Shown here: piece by piece, positions 16,320 through 25,760 of the stretch
How the letters are laid out: each line of letters opens with the position of its first letter
Position numbering within the stretch: the first letter of the stretch is position 1
The notes under the pieces: generated by a model
Database searches by the model: none
Told to the model about the DNA's origin: nothing
What the model saw: only the letters and a program-made list of their open reading frames with translations
Source: Streptomyces jumonjinensis
GTDB taxonomy: Bacteria > Actinomycetota > Actinomycetes > Streptomycetales > Streptomycetaceae
Reading direction: 5' to 3'
DNA: 64,000 nucleotides
Assembly (NCBI RefSeq): GCF_009600885.1
Contig: NZ_VCLA01000039.1
Location: 21,385-85,384, forward strand
Program-made: the position numbers and the translations under genes

Positions 16320-17780
16320 ATGAGTGACCGCACGACCGCGCCCGAGGCGCCGACCGCCGGGCCGGCGGTGACGAACTCCCCCCACGTGGACGCCGGTGAC
16401 GCCGGGTACAGCAAAGACCTCAAGTCGCGCCATATCAACATGATCGCGATCGGCGGGGCGATCGGCACCGGGCTCTTCCTCGGCGCCGGCGGCCGGCTGG
16501 CGGACGCGGGCCCCTCCCTGGCCATCGCCTACGCCGTCTGCGGCGTCTTCGCCTTCTTCGTCGTCCGCGCCCTCGGCGAGCTGGTCCTCTACCGCCCCTC
16601 CTCCGGCGCGTTCGTCTCGTACGCCCGTGAGTTCATGGGCGAGAAGGGCGCGTACACGGCCGGCTGGCTCTACTTCCTGAACTGGTCCACCACCTGTGTC
16701 GCCGACATCACCGCCGCCGCGACCTACGCGCACTTCTGGTCGATGTTCAGCGACATCCCGCAGTGGATCCTCGCGCTGATAGCCCTCGCCGTCGTGCTCA
16801 CGGCCAACCTCATCTCGGTGAAGTACTTCGGCGAGATGGAGTTCTGGTTCGCGATCATCAAGGTCGCCGCGCTGGTCAGCTTTATGCTCATCGGCATCTT
16901 CCTGCTGGTCACCCAGCAGGAGGTCGGCGGGCACACCCCCGGCTTCGCCACCATCTCCGCCAATGACGGCATCTTCCCGCTGGGCATGCTGCCGATGCTG
17001 CTGGTGATCCAGGGCGTCGTCTTCGCCTACGCCTCCGTCGAGCTCTGCGGCGTCGCCGCGGGCGAGACCGAGAACCCCGCGAAGGTCATGCCCGGGGCGA
17101 TCAACTCGATCATGTGGCGGGTCGGCATCTTCTACGTCGGCTCGGTCGTGCTGCTCGCGCTGCTCCTGCCGTACACCGCGTACTCCGGGGACGAGAGCCC
17201 CTTCGTCACCGTCATGGACAAGCTGGGCATCCCGGCGGCGGCCGGTGTGATGAACCTGGTCGTGCTGACCGCCGCGCTCTCCAGCCTCAACGCCGGTCTC
17301 TACTCCACCGCCCGCATCCTGCGCTCGATGGCGCTGGCGGGCTCCGCGCCCAAGTTCACCGGCCGGATGAACAAGGGACAGGTGCCGTACGGCGGCGTCC
17401 TGCTCACCGCGGCCTTCGGTGTGGCGGGCGTCGCGCTGAACTACGTCATGCCCGGCCAGGCATTCGAGATCGTGCTCAACTTCGCCTCGATCGGAATCCT
17501 CGGCACCTGGGGCATGATCATGCTCTGCTCGCTGCTGTTCTGGCGCCGCTCCCAGGAGGGCCGGCTCACCCGGCCGTCCTACCGGCTGCCCTGGGCTCCG
17601 TACACCCAGATCGTCACCCTGGTCTTCCTGGTCAGCGTGGTCGGCCTGATGTGGGCGGGCGGCGGTGTGGGGCGTACGACGGTGATGTTCCTGCCGCTGA
17701 TCGCCGCAGCCCTGGTCGGCGGCTGGTTCGTCGTACGGGGCCGGGTCAACGCCATCGCCGCCGAGCGCGCGGACGGCTGA
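16320..17780 (+). CDS. Amino-acid permease (APC superfamily, AnsP/GabP-like)
   Basis: The 486-residue protein has about 12 hydrophobic segments. Its first helix starts with IAIGGAIGTGLFLGAG (about residues 43-58), the substrate- and sodium/proton-site motif of the amino-acid transporter (AAT) family. Segments such as FAYASVELCGVAAGETENP (about 240-258) match L-asparagine and GABA permeases, so asparagine or a similar neutral amino acid is the best guess. The ATG at 16320 has GAAGGCGA upstream; the frame is open 21 codons earlier but without a ribosome site and before the hydrophilic N-tail. The gene is alone and ends at a strong hairpin. Confidence 0.88.
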   Translation: MSDRTTAPEAPTAGPAVTNSPHVDAGDAGYSKDLKSRHINMIAIGGAIGTGLFLGAGGRLADAGPSLAIAYAVCGVFAFFVVRALGELVLYRPSSGAFVSYAREFMGEKGAYTAGWLYFLNWSTTCVADITAAATYAHFWSMFSDIPQWILALIALAVVLTANLISVKYFGEMEFWFAIIKVAALVSFMLIGIFLLVTQQEVGGHTPGFATISANDGIFPLGMLPMLLVIQGVVFAYASVELCGVAAGETENPAKVMPGAINSIMWRVGIFYVGSVVLLALLLPYTAYSGDESPFVTVMDKLGIPAAAGVMNLVVLTAALSSLNAGLYSTARILRSMALAGSAPKFTGRMNKGQVPYGGVLLTAAFGVAGVALNYVMPGQAFEIVLNFASIGILGTWGMIMLCSLLFWRRSQEGRLTRPSYRLPWAPYTQIVTLVFLVSVVGLMWAGGGVGRTTVMFLPLIAAALVGGWFVVRGRVNAIAAERADG

Positions 17781-17806
17781 CCCGCTGCCCCCATGGCATC
17801 CGGTAC

Positions 17807-17845
17807 GGACGGGCCCCGGCGGAGCGAATCCGCCGGGGCCCGTCC
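17807..17845. terminator. Bidirectional stem-loop between the permease and the multicopper oxidase
   Basis: A perfect 17-bp stem (17807-17823 with 17829-17845) closes a five-base GCGAA loop, located between two convergent genes. Confidence 0.85.
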
Positions 17846-17910
17846 GCGTACCCGGGGCCCGTCCGCGCACCCGGGGTCCGGCCGGCGCACCCGGCCGGCT
17901 CACCGGGCTG

Positions 17911-19845
17911 TCAGCTCGGCTGCCCGCCGTGTCCTCCATGGCCGCCGCCATGCCCGCCGCCATGCCCGCCGCCATGCCCGCCGTGCCCGCCGCCGTGGTC
18001 GAACTTCAACGCCTCCGGGGGCATCACCACGAACGGCCGCATCATCCCCATGTCCTCGTGCTCCAGCAGATGGCAGTGGTACATGAACCGTCCGTACGCC
18101 CCGTCGAAGTGCCCCATCACCTTCACCAGCTCCGCCGCGGTGACCCGGAACACGTCCTTCCAGCCCTGCTCGTTCGGCGGCACCGGAATCTTCCGGTCCG
18201 GGTCGAAGGCCACCGGGCTGCGGGTCCCGCCGAGCGCCGGATCGAAGCCCGTGACGGTGTACGCCTCCCGTGCCAGCACCTGGAAGTCGGCCAGATGGAT
18301 ATGCATCGGATGCACCGGGAAGCCCAGATTGAGGAAGGACCACTGCTCGTAGGACCCCTCGCCGATGGTGATGCCGAGCCCGTCGTTGAAGGTGCGCGAG
18401 ATCCGCCGGTAGGTGCGCAGCTTTCCGTCCGGCCCCTGGACCTGGATCACCCCCTCCGCCGGAACCTGGACCTCGACGTCCTTCAGCTCGGCCATCTCCC
18501 AGATCTCGGGGTGACCGCCGCCGCCCACCGTCGCCGGAGGCGTGAGCACGATCAGCCGGTGGCCGTGGGGGACGAGATCGTGGTCGAAGCGCCGGAAGGA
18601 GCCGGAGAGCACCTCGGGCAGCGTGAAGCCGTCCGGCTCCCGGTTCCGGCCCACCCGGAACTCCATCACCTGCGGACAGGGGACGCTGTCCGCGGGATCG
18701 GGCACCCCCGCCCGCTGATTGCGGCCCTTGTTGACCAGCCGCACCTTCCGCCCGGCCAGCCTGCGGAAGTCGATCAGCAGATCGAAGCGCTCGGCGGGCG
18801 CGACGATCAGCGGCACGCCGCCCGGGAAGTCCACCGGCACGGGGCGCGGCAGCAGCCCTCCATCGCTGCCGATCTGGTGCATCGCCCCGGGGACCGGGTT
18901 GTTCTCCTCGTCGACCAGCACCAGGTTGTAGATCCGCGCGTTGGAAGCGTTCACCAGCCGGAAGCGGTACCACGCCGGATCGGTGTCCAGATACGGCCAG
19001 ATCACGCCGTTCACCGTGGAGTACGGGCCGACGAACGGCAGCGTCACCGATTTCCCGGTCTCCGGGTGGCTGGGCACCAGCACCGATGTCTTGTGCAGCA
19101 GCCGCCCGTTGAGCCGTCCGTCGTCGTCGGTGTCCAGATTGCGGTCGGCGAGAATCAGCGGCAGCTCCCGATCCCCGCTGGGCAGCCCGAGCGCGTCCTC
19201 CTCGTCGTCCCTGATCAGATAGGTGCCGACCAGCCCCGCGTAGACATTCCAGCGGGTGATGTTCATGGCGTGGTCGTGGTACCACCACTGGGTGGCCTGA
19301 TGGTCGTTCTGGTACTCGGCGAGCTGGGCGTCGCCGAAGCCGACCGCGTTGTCCGCCCAGCCGTCGTTGCCGCCGCCGGTCTGCGCGCCGTGCAGATGCG
19401 TCACCGACCAGGCGGGCAGCGCCGCCACATCCTTGTTCGGCTTCACCCCCTCACGCCCCGGCCGGTTGTGCGGCAGCGTCCGCCCGGGCGGGGTGGGCCC
19501 CACCTCCACGGCGGTCACCGGGTACTCGCTGCCCCGGGGGATCCGGTTGGTCCAGGCGATCCGGACGCGCTGCCCGCGCCGGACCTCGATGGTCGGCCCG
19601 GGGACCGTTCCGTTGTAGCCCCACATCAGGGTCGGCGGCAGCTGGGAGTGCATCCGCACCCAGGCGGGCCGCAGGGCGATCTCGATCTCCTTGCGGACAT
19701 CGGGCTCGTCCGGCCTGAGCACCTCGGGCACCGGCAGCGGATCGGCGAACGGGGTCAGCTCGCCCCCGCCGCCCGCAGCCGCCACTTCGCTGAGCTCCCC
19801 GGCGATGTCCTCGATGAGCCCGGCATTCTCGATGATCTCGGTCAT
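17911..19845 (-). CDS. Multicopper oxidase, phenoxazinone-synthase/CotA-like, with Gly-His tail
   Basis: At 644 residues it has all four copper-ligand motifs of a laccase-type oxidase: HLHG near residue 149, WYHDHAMN near 190, HPMHIH near 512 and [13 protein letters not shown] near 595. Segments [18 protein letters not shown] and HDLVPHG fit the CotA/bilirubin-oxidase/phenoxazinone-synthase branch, and the length matches actinobacterial o-aminophenol oxidases. It couples one-electron oxidation of phenols or aminophenols to reduction of oxygen to water. There is no signal peptide. The last 28 residues are a Gly-His repeat (GGHGG and GGGHG units), which could load or hold copper; that is inference. 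The ATG at 19845 follows GGGGGAT. Confidence 0.88.
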   Translation of the reverse strand: MTEIIENAGLIEDIAGELSEVAAAGGGGELTPFADPLPVPEVLRPDEPDVRKEIEIALRPAWVRMHSQLPPTLMWGYNGTVPGPTIEVRRGQRVRIAWTNRIPRGSEYPVTAVEVGPTPPGRTLPHNRPGREGVKPNKDVAALPAWSVTHLHGAQTGGGNDGWADNAVGFGDAQLAEYQNDHQATQWWYHDHAMNITRWNVYAGLVGTYLIRDDEEDALGLPSGDRELPLILADRNLDTDDDGRLNGRLLHKTSVLVPSHPETGKSVTLPFVGPYSTVNGVIWPYLDTDPAWYRFRLVNASNARIYNLVLVDEENNPVPGAMHQIGSDGGLLPRPVPVDFPGGVPLIVAPAERFDLLIDFRRLAGRKVRLVNKGRNQRAGVPDPADSVPCPQVMEFRVGRNREPDGFTLPEVLSGSFRRFDHDLVPHGHRLIVLTPPATVGGGGHPEIWEMAELKDVEVQVPAEGVIQVQGPDGKLRTYRRISRTFNDGLGITIGEGSYEQWSFLNLGFPVHPMHIHLADFQVLAREAYTVTGFDPALGGTRSPVAFDPDRKIPVPPNEQGWKDVFRVTAAELVKVMGHFDGAYGRFMYHCHLLEHEDMGMMRPFVVMPPEALKFDHGGGHGGHGGGHGGGHGGGHGGHGGQPS

Positions 19846-20096
19846 ACGATCCCCCGTACTTCCGTGTTCCGTCGTGTTCCGTGGTCCGTGCTGGATGTTC
19901 CGTGTTCGGAGGCGCTCCACCGACCAGATGGTGGCGAACCTCCTGAACACGCCTTTACCGTCTCGCACCCGCTAAGACCGATCCATGATGGGAAAGCGTT
20001 GCTCGTATCAGTCAGACTGGCCGGAAGTACCCCCGTATGGCTCAGTGTGTAACGTGCGTACCGGTCAGTTCGGCGCGCGAAGAAGGGAAGGTACAT

Positions 20097-21182
20097 ATGT
20101 CGCAGCAGGTGCAAGGCGTGATCGCACCGGGGAAGAACGAGCCGGTACGGGTGGAGACGATCGTCATCCCCGACCCCGGCCCCGGAGAGGCCGTGGTGAA
20201 GGTGCAGGCCTGCGGGGTCTGCCATACCGATCTGCACTACAAGCAGGGCGGGATCAACGACGACTTCCCCTTCCTCCTCGGCCATGAGGCGGCGGGCGTC
20301 GTCGAGTCGGTCGGCCCCGACGTCACCGATGTGGCCCCCGGCGACTTCGTCATCCTCAACTGGCGTGCCGTCTGCGGACGCTGCCGCTCCTGTCTGCGCG
20401 GCCGCCCCTGGTACTGCTTCGACACCCACAACGCGCGCCAGAAGATGACCCTGACCGACGGCACCGAGCTCTCCCCGGCCCTCGGCATCGGCGCCTTCGC
20501 CGAGAAGACGCTGGTCGCGGCCGGTCAGTGCACCAAGGTCGACCCGGCGGTCGCCCCCTCCGTCGCGGGCCTCCTCGGCTGCGGGGTCATGGCGGGCATC
20601 GGCGCCGCCATCAACACCGGCGAAGTCGGCCGGGGCGACACCGTCGCCGTCATCGGCTGCGGCGGAGTCGGCGACGCCGCCATCGTCGGCGCGAGGCTCG
20701 CGGGCGCGGCCCGGATCATCGCCGTCGACATCGACGACCGCAAGCTTCAGACGGCGAAGACGATGGGCGCGACCCACACCGTCAACTCCCGCGCCACCGA
20801 CCCCGTCGAGGCGATCCGCGAACTCACCGGAGGCTTCGGCGCGGACGTCGTCATCGAGGCGGTCGGCCGCCCCGAGACCTATCAGCAGGCGTTCTACGCC
20901 CGCGACCTCGCGGGCACCGTCGTGCTCGTCGGCGTACCGACGCCGGAGATGAAGCTGGAACTCCCGCTGCTCGACGTGTTCGGCCGCGGCGGCTCGCTGA
21001 AGTCCTCCTGGTACGGCGACTGCCTGCCGTCCCGGGACTTCCCCATGCTGATCGACCTCCACCAGCAGGGCCGTATCGACCTCGGCGCGTTCGTCACCGA
21101 GACCATCGGACTCGGCGACGTCGAGAAGGCGTTCGCCCGGATGCACGAGGGCGACGTCCTCCGCTCGGTGGTGCAGCTCTGA
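20097..21182 (+). CDS. mscR: S-(hydroxymethyl)mycothiol dehydrogenase
   Basis: A zinc-dependent medium-chain dehydrogenase of 361 residues. The catalytic-zinc Cys lies in [11 protein letters not shown] (residues 38-48) and its His in LGHEAAG. The structural-zinc cysteines have spacing C-x2-C-x2-C-x7-C ([15 protein letters not shown], near residues 99-113), and the NAD site is GCGGVGDAA. The sequence is that of the mycothiol-dependent formaldehyde dehydrogenase, which oxidises the spontaneous formaldehyde-mycothiol adduct. The ATG at 20097 has GAAGGGAAGG upstream. Its stop overlaps the start of the MBL-fold gene (TGATG), a pairing widely conserved in mycothiol producers. mshC lies 16 kb away in the same window. 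Confidence 0.92.
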   Translation: MSQQVQGVIAPGKNEPVRVETIVIPDPGPGEAVVKVQACGVCHTDLHYKQGGINDDFPFLLGHEAAGVVESVGPDVTDVAPGDFVILNWRAVCGRCRSCLRGRPWYCFDTHNARQKMTLTDGTELSPALGIGAFAEKTLVAAGQCTKVDPAVAPSVAGLLGCGVMAGIGAAINTGEVGRGDTVAVIGCGGVGDAAIVGARLAGAARIIAVDIDDRKLQTAKTMGATHTVNSRATDPVEAIRELTGGFGADVVIEAVGRPETYQQAFYARDLAGTVVLVGVPTPEMKLELPLLDVFGRGGSLKSSWYGDCLPSRDFPMLIDLHQQGRIDLGAFVTETIGLGDVEKAFARMHEGDVLRSVVQL

Positions 21183-21811
21183 TGACCGCCCGTATCGACC
21201 GGCTCGTCACGGCCGGAGTCTTCTCCCTCGACGGCGGCAGCTGGGACGTCGAGAACAATGTGTGGATCGTCGGCGACGACACCGAGGCCATCGTCATCGA
21301 CGCGGCGCACGACGCCTCCGCGATCGAGACCGCGCTCGGCGGACGAACCCTCCGCGCGATCGTCTGCACCCACGCCCACAACGACCACATCGACGCGGCC
21401 CCGGCCCTCGCCGACGCCACCAGCGCGCCGATCCTGCTCCACCCCGACGATCTGCCGCTGTGGAAGCAGACCCACCCCGACCGGGCCCCGGACGGCGAAC
21501 TCTCCGACGGCCGGACCCTCACCGTCGGCGGAGTCGAACTGACCGTGCTGCACACCCCGGGCCACGCCCCGGGCGCGGTCTGTCTGTACGCCCCCGAGCT
21601 CGCCACGGTCTTCACCGGGGACACCCTCTTCCAGGGCGGCCCCGGGGCCACCGGCCGGTCCTTCTCGCACTTCCCCACGATCATCGACTCGATCCGCGAC
21701 CGGCTGCTGTCCCTGCCGCCGGAGACGGTGGTACGCACCGGACACGGCGACGGGACCACGATCGGCGAGGAGGCCCCCCGGCTGGCGGAGTGGATTCAGC
21801 GGGGCCACTGA
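21182..21811 (+). CDS. MBL-fold metallo-hydrolase coupled to mscR
   Basis: This 209-residue protein has the binuclear metal motif THAHNDHID (H64, H66, D68, H69), then a later HTPGHAPG, FTGDTLF and GHGDG, the order seen in glyoxalase-II-like hydrolases. It begins within the mscR stop codon. In mycothiol-producing bacteria this neighbour is thought to hydrolyse the thioester product of the dehydrogenase (formyl-mycothiol) or a related adduct; that role is inferred from coupling. Its last 16 bases overlap the convergent pseudouridine synthase gene. Confidence 0.88.
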   Translation: MTARIDRLVTAGVFSLDGGSWDVENNVWIVGDDTEAIVIDAAHDASAIETALGGRTLRAIVCTHAHNDHIDAAPALADATSAPILLHPDDLPLWKQTHPDRAPDGELSDGRTLTVGGVELTVLHTPGHAPGAVCLYAPELATVFTGDTLFQGGPGATGRSFSHFPTIIDSIRDRLLSLPPETVVRTGHGDGTTIGEEAPRLAEWIQRGH

Positions 21812-22725
21812 GCCAGCCGCAGCCCGCTCTCGAAGCGCCGCAGCTCGCCGGTCAGCGGATCGGTGAACTCCAGCGCCTTCGCCAGCAGCTGCAACGGACG
21901 GGAGTAGTCATCGGGCTGCTCCTCCCGGACGACCGGATACAGCGGATCGTCCAGGATCGGCAGCCCGAGCCCGTTCATATGGACCCGCAGCTGATGCGTA
22001 CGCCCGGTGGCGGGCAGCAGCCGGTACCGGCCCAGCCCGCCCCGGTGCTCGATCAGCTCGATCCGGCTCTCGCTGTTCGGCTCGCCCGCCTCCTCATAGG
22101 CCGCGAGCACCCCGCGCTCCTTGACGATCCTGCTGCGCACCGTGCGGGGGAGCGCCACCGCGGGGTCGTACGGGGCGACCGCCTCGTACTCCTTGCGCAC
22201 CAGCCGGTCGCGGAACAGGGTCTGATACGCCCCCCGGTCCCCGGGCCGCACCACGAACAGCACCAGCCCCGCGGTGAGCCGGTCCAGCCGGTGCGCGGGC
22301 TGGAGCCCCGGCATCCCCAGCTCACGGCGGAGCCGGGCCGCCGCCGTCTCGGTGATATGCCGCCCGCGCGGCATGGTGGCCAGGAAATGCGGCTTGTCCA
22401 CGACCAGCAGCCGCTCATCCCGGTACACGACCCCGATCCCGAACGGAACCGGCTCCTCGGCGGCGAAGTCCCGGTGGAACCAGAGATACCGCCCCGCCTC
22501 ATACGGCTCCCCGGCGTCCACCGCCCCCCGCACCGAGACGATCCGCCCCTCCCGGAACAGCGCCCCGACCCGCTCGGCCCCGATCGCCGCCCCGTACCGC
22601 GCGACCAGATGGTCGTACACCGTCGCCCACACCCCCTCCGGATCCTCGGGAAGCCGCACCCGCACGGGGTCGACGCCATCGCGCTGGGGGAGGGGGGAAG
22701 GGGGTGTCCTGTGCCGTCGTCTCAC
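21796..22725 (-). CDS. RluA-family pseudouridine synthase
   Basis: The protein (309 aa) carries the RluA catalytic motif PAHRLDRLTAGLVLFV (catalytic Asp around residue 150) and downstream GRTHQLRVHM, both diagnostic. It converts uridine to pseudouridine in rRNA or tRNA; the target position cannot be assigned. The GTG at 22725 is chosen because TAGGGT, a good -10 box, lies exactly seven bases upstream (minus strand, 22733-22738), implying a leaderless message; an in-frame ATG at 22746 lies upstream of that box. Its 3' end overlaps the MBL gene by 16 bases on the opposite strand. Confidence 0.87.
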   Translation of the reverse strand: MRRRHRTPPSPLPQRDGVDPVRVRLPEDPEGVWATVYDHLVARYGAAIGAERVGALFREGRIVSVRGAVDAGEPYEAGRYLWFHRDFAAEEPVPFGIGVVYRDERLLVVDKPHFLATMPRGRHITETAAARLRRELGMPGLQPAHRLDRLTAGLVLFVVRPGDRGAYQTLFRDRLVRKEYEAVAPYDPAVALPRTVRSRIVKERGVLAAYEEAGEPNSESRIELIEHRGGLGRYRLLPATGRTHQLRVHMNGLGLPILDDPLYPVVREEQPDDYSRPLQLLAKALEFTDPLTGELRRFESGLRLAQWPR

Positions 22726-22732
22726 TGACACG

Positions 22733-22738
22733 ACCCTA
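22733..22738 (-). promoter_or_regulatory. -10 box of the RluA-family gene; probable leaderless transcript
   Basis: TAGGGT on the minus strand is followed by seven bases and then GTG (22725). This placement decides the start of the gene. Confidence 0.5.
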
Positions 22739-22869
22739 TGCCGCATCCGGCCGCCCCACGGCCGGCTCAGGGCGCGCGCCGGAGAAGCCGGGGTCCAGCA
22801 CCCCGGGGCCTAGTCCGCGCACATTTGCCTCTCGCTCAGGCCAGGCAAGGCGATTGGGAACTAGCCGGC

Positions 22870-23025
22870 GTGACAGGCCGACAGGCGTATGTGACGCTCC
22901 CTTCGGCGTCGGGGTCAGGGCGCACGATCCGCACTTTGGCTGCCACACGCAAGGTGCTCGTAGCCTCAGGTTCGAACGGTTCCGAAATTGTCGAATGGAT
23001 TGAGGAGTCTGCCGAATGGATCTGA
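22870..23025 (+). CDS. Small unknown frame overlapping the GNAT gene
   Basis: A 51-codon frame starting at GTG overlaps the first ten bases of the GNAT gene. Its lower-GC codon use resembles the GNAT gene rather than the flanking chromosome. The product is polar with a C-terminal SEIVEWIEESAEWI helix-like segment; I recognise no family. The overlap would couple translation to the GNAT gene. It may equally be the chance remnant of a longer gene truncated by the rearrangement that left this island. Confidence 0.3.
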   Translation: MTGRQAYVTLPSASGSGRTIRTLAATRKVLVASGSNGSEIVEWIEESAEWI

Positions 23026-23519
23026 AGCGCTACACGCACGCAGACGCACGGGACGTGCGCTCTCTCCTTCTGGACATCCATGACGAGGCATATGCCGACA
23101 CCCCGGACGAATTCCACTCGCGTGAGCGCTTCTCCTACTTCGTCGACCGCTGGTCTTCACGAGAAGACTGGCTATGTATTTCAGGCTGGGAGCAGGGCGG
23201 CCCGGTTGGCTGTGCGTACGGCTCCATGTTCAAGCCGGGTGGCTGGTGGAAGGGGCACCCACGCCCCCGGGAACTTAGGGGTTCCGTCTTTGCGCTGTCG
23301 GAACTCATGGTCGTTTCAAAATGGCGCGGCACTAAACGTGCACAGAAAATTCACGACGCGCTGCTCAAAGAAGTCACGGCCGACATGGTTTCGCTCACGG
23401 TAGAAACAGAACGCCCTAGAGTCCAGGCTATGTATGAGCGTTGGAATTATGCCAAGGTGGGTGAGGCGATGCCTTCTGACGACTCCCCGTTGTACGCAGT
23501 CATGGTCCGGAAGCTGTAA
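23016..23519 (+). CDS. GNAT-family N-acetyltransferase in a low-GC island
   Basis: The 167-residue protein has the order of a GNAT domain: an N-terminal KRYTHADARDVRSLL strand-helix, a central beta-strand pair, the acetyl-CoA region near SELMVVSKWRGTKRAQKIHD (about residues 94-113; the usual Q/RxxGxG/A loop is degenerate) and a final AMYERWNYAKVGE segment. The substrate is unknown. Third codon positions contain far more A and T than any neighbour, pointing to recent acquisition. It sits between a small overlapping frame and an integrase remnant that abuts a tRNA gene. No good ribosome site precedes the ATG apart from the weak TGAGGAG 15-21 nt upstream. Confidence 0.72.
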   Translation: MDLKRYTHADARDVRSLLLDIHDEAYADTPDEFHSRERFSYFVDRWSSREDWLCISGWEQGGPVGCAYGSMFKPGGWWKGHPRPRELRGSVFALSELMVVSKWRGTKRAQKIHDALLKEVTADMVSLTVETERPRVQAMYERWNYAKVGEAMPSDDSPLYAVMVRKL

Positions 23520-23551
23520 ACAGGTACCGGCACGGGTTCCGGTGCCTGTGC

Positions 23552-23968
23552 GTGATCGGAAGTGTCACTGCGGAGCGGGACGGATTCAAGCTCCACCGGG
23601 GCGAAGCGGGCGGACCCCAGGACCCGGAGAGAGTCTCGGCCCGATGGCGCACCCTCCGAACCCGGCTGCACCTGCCGGACGACCTCCGGATTCACGACTG
23701 GCGGCGCAGCAAGGCCACGAACGATCTGGAGGCCGGGGAGAACCCCGTGGAGGTCTCCGCCGACGTCCGGCACCACTCACCCGGCTACACCATGGCCCGG
23801 TACGGCCACTCACGTAAGGACGGAGCGCGCCGACCGGCCGCCTCCGGCGCGGGCCGACTCGGCCTGTCGTCCCTGGTCCGACCAGGAAACTCTCTGGGCT
23901 GTTGGTCACGTGGCTGGTCACGCCGCACCCCAGAAAAGCAGAAAACCCCAGGTCAACTGGGGTCTTAG
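23552..23968 (+). pseudogene. Tyrosine-recombinase (integrase) C-terminal remnant
   Basis: The frame encodes only the last part of a phage-type integrase. Recognisable similarity spans about 23600-23845 and includes IHDWRRSKATNDLEAG (box II; in intact enzymes HxLRHS/HDxRRS with the second catalytic Arg), VSADVRHHSP (the H/W position region) and TMARYGHS (the nucleophilic Tyr). The core-binding domain and the first catalytic Arg are absent and the frame has no proper start, so it cannot work. After the Tyr the frame runs on as unrelated low-information sequence and stops two bases before the 3' end of the tRNA-Leu gene. This is the expected position of an integrase beside its attachment site. 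Confidence 0.72.
23942..23963 (-). terminator. Rho-independent terminator of the tRNA-Leu gene
   Basis: Reading the minus strand, CCCCAG, a five-base loop and CTGGGG form a perfect stem followed by TTTTC, starting seven bases after the encoded CCA. Confidence 0.8.
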
Positions 23969-23969
23969 C

Positions 23970-24057
23970 TGGTGTCCGAGGGGGGACTTGAACCCCCACG
24001 CCCGATAAAGGGCACTAGCACCTCAAGCTAGCGCGTCTGCCATTCCGCCACCCGGAC
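23970..24057 (-). tRNA. tRNA-Leu, anticodon GAG
   Basis: The minus strand folds as a class II tRNA. Acceptor stem GTCCGGG pairs with CTCGGAC, and the D-arm contains GGCGGAATGGCAGAC. The anticodon arm is CTAGC-TTGAGGT-GCTAG with anticodon GAG, reading CUC and CUU. A long variable arm (TGCCCTTTATCGGGCG) and T-arm GGGGGTTCAAGTCCCCC follow. CCA is encoded. The plus-strand translation of its 3' half produces a spurious peptide often mis-annotated as protein. Its 3' end is a likely former integration site. Confidence 0.97.
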
Positions 24058-24256
24058 AAGGTGTCTGCCGCTCGGCCTGGGCCCTTGCGACGTGGAAAAC
24101 AATAGCAAACATTCGAGGGTGCGGATCACGCCCCCCGGTCGGGCGGCGGGATCGGGGCCCGACCAAGGGGGGCGCGGGGTCGTCGGCCTTGGGGTCCGGG
24201 GGGTCTCGCGGGAGGATGGGGCGGGACCACCAGCAGCGACAGTGGGAGGAATCAGC

Positions 24257-25582
24257 GTGAGCGAGTCGAATACGGCCCGTACCGTCTCGGGCGAGGACGA
24301 GGTCGTCGACCTCTGCCGTGAGCTGATCCGGATCGACACCAGCAACTACGGGGACCACTCCGGCCCGGGGGAGCGCGCCGCCGCCGAGTATGTGGCGGAG
24401 AAGCTCGCGGAGGTGGGACTCGAACCGAAGATCTTCGAGTCCCACAAGGGCCGCGCCTCCACCGTCGCCCGGATCGAGGGGGAGGACCCCAGCAGGCCCG
24501 CGCTGCTCATCCACGGCCACACCGACGTCGTACCGGCCAACGCCCACGACTGGACCCACCACCCCTTCTCCGGCGAGATCGCCGACGGATGCGTCTGGGG
24601 CCGTGGCGCGGTCGACATGAAGGACATGGACGCGATGACGCTCGCCGTCGTACGGGACAGGCTGCGCACCGGCCGCAAGCCCCCGCGCGACATCGTGCTC
24701 GCCTTCCTCGCCGACGAGGAGGCCGGCGGCGCCTATGGGGCCCGGTATCTCGTCGACAAGCACCCCGACCTCTTCGAGGGGGTCACGGAGGCCATCGGCG
24801 AGGTGGGCGGCTTCTCCTTCACGGTCAACGAGAATCTGCGGCTCTATCTGGTCGAGACGGCGCAGAAGGGCATGCACTGGATGCGGCTGACCGTGGACGG
24901 CACCGCCGGGCACGGATCGATGACCAACGACGACAACGCCATCACCGAGCTCTGCGAGGCGGTCGGCCGGCTCGGCCGGCATAAGTGGCCGGTGCGGGTG
25001 ACCAAGACCGTACGGTCCTTCCTGGACGAGCTCTCCGACGCCCTCGGCACCCCGCTCGACCCCGAGGACATGGACGCGACCCTCGCCAAGCTCGGCGGGA
25101 TCGCCAAGATGATCGGCGCGACCCTGCGCAATTCGGCCGCCCCCACCATGCTCGGCGCGGGATACAAGGTCAATGTCATCCCCGGCCAGGCCACCGCCCA
25201 TGTCGACGGGCGCTTTCTGCCGGGGTACGAGGACGAGTTCCTCGCCGATCTCGACCGGCTGCTCGGCCCCCGGGTCCGCCGCGAGGACGTGCACGGCGAC
25301 AAGGCGCTGGAGACCAGCTTCGACGGCGATCTGGTGGACGCGATGCAGACCGCCCTGCGGGCCGAGGACCCCATCGCCCGGGCGGTACCGTACATGCTCT
25401 CCGGCGGCACCGACGCCAAGTCCTTCGACGACCTCGGCATCCGCTGCTTCGGCTTCGCGCCGCTGAAGCTGCCGCCGGAGCTGGATTTCGCGGGCATGTT
25501 CCACGGGGTGGACGAGCGGGTCCCGGTGGACGGTCTGAAGTTCGGGGCACGTGTGCTTGACCGGTTCATCGACGCCTGCTGA
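24257..25582 (+). CDS. M20-family metallopeptidase
   Basis: This 441-residue protein shows the M20 metal-site series: GHTDVV (first His and Asp), GRGAVDMK (bridging Asp), DEEAGG (catalytic Glu and metal-binding Glu), an Asp/Gly-rich lid domain and a late His in MFHGVDER. It hydrolyses an N-acyl amino acid or dipeptide using two zinc ions; the closest groups are carboxypeptidase/aminoacylase-like M20 peptidases common in actinobacteria. No signal peptide is present. The GTG at 24257 is fixed by GGGAGGA seven bases upstream; longer readings run back into the tRNA promoter. It reads away from the tRNA and precedes the chaplin pair. Confidence 0.88.
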   Translation: MSESNTARTVSGEDEVVDLCRELIRIDTSNYGDHSGPGERAAAEYVAEKLAEVGLEPKIFESHKGRASTVARIEGEDPSRPALLIHGHTDVVPANAHDWTHHPFSGEIADGCVWGRGAVDMKDMDAMTLAVVRDRLRTGRKPPRDIVLAFLADEEAGGAYGARYLVDKHPDLFEGVTEAIGEVGGFSFTVNENLRLYLVETAQKGMHWMRLTVDGTAGHGSMTNDDNAITELCEAVGRLGRHKWPVRVTKTVRSFLDELSDALGTPLDPEDMDATLAKLGGIAKMIGATLRNSAAPTMLGAGYKVNVIPGQATAHVDGRFLPGYEDEFLADLDRLLGPRVRREDVHGDKALETSFDGDLVDAMQTALRAEDPIARAVPYMLSGGTDAKSFDDLGIRCFGFAPLKLPPELDFAGMFHGVDERVPVDGLKFGARVLDRFIDAC

Positions 25583-25760
25583 ACCGGATCGGGTGAGGCC
25601 CGGCGGCCGTCCTCCGAAAGGACACTCCAATAATCGTCAGCATGTACGTGCTTGACTGAAAAGAGTGAAAGGAACACCGGGCTCGTAGCCCTCGCGCTTC
25701 CCTCCTCGTTACAGGTGTTGCGGTCCGCGGCTGGGGCCGCTTTGCCAACAAGGAGGAATA

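Noticed and set aside
16320..16322. Permease start 21 codons upstream at 16257
   Set aside because: No ribosome site there, while GAAGGCGA stands correctly before the ATG at 16320.
23562..24008. Plus-strand frame ending in a WCPRGDLNPHAR peptide
   Set aside because: The C-terminal peptide is the translation of the tRNA-Leu 3' half, a well-known annotation artefact; the true signal in this region is the integrase remnant in another frame plus the tRNA.
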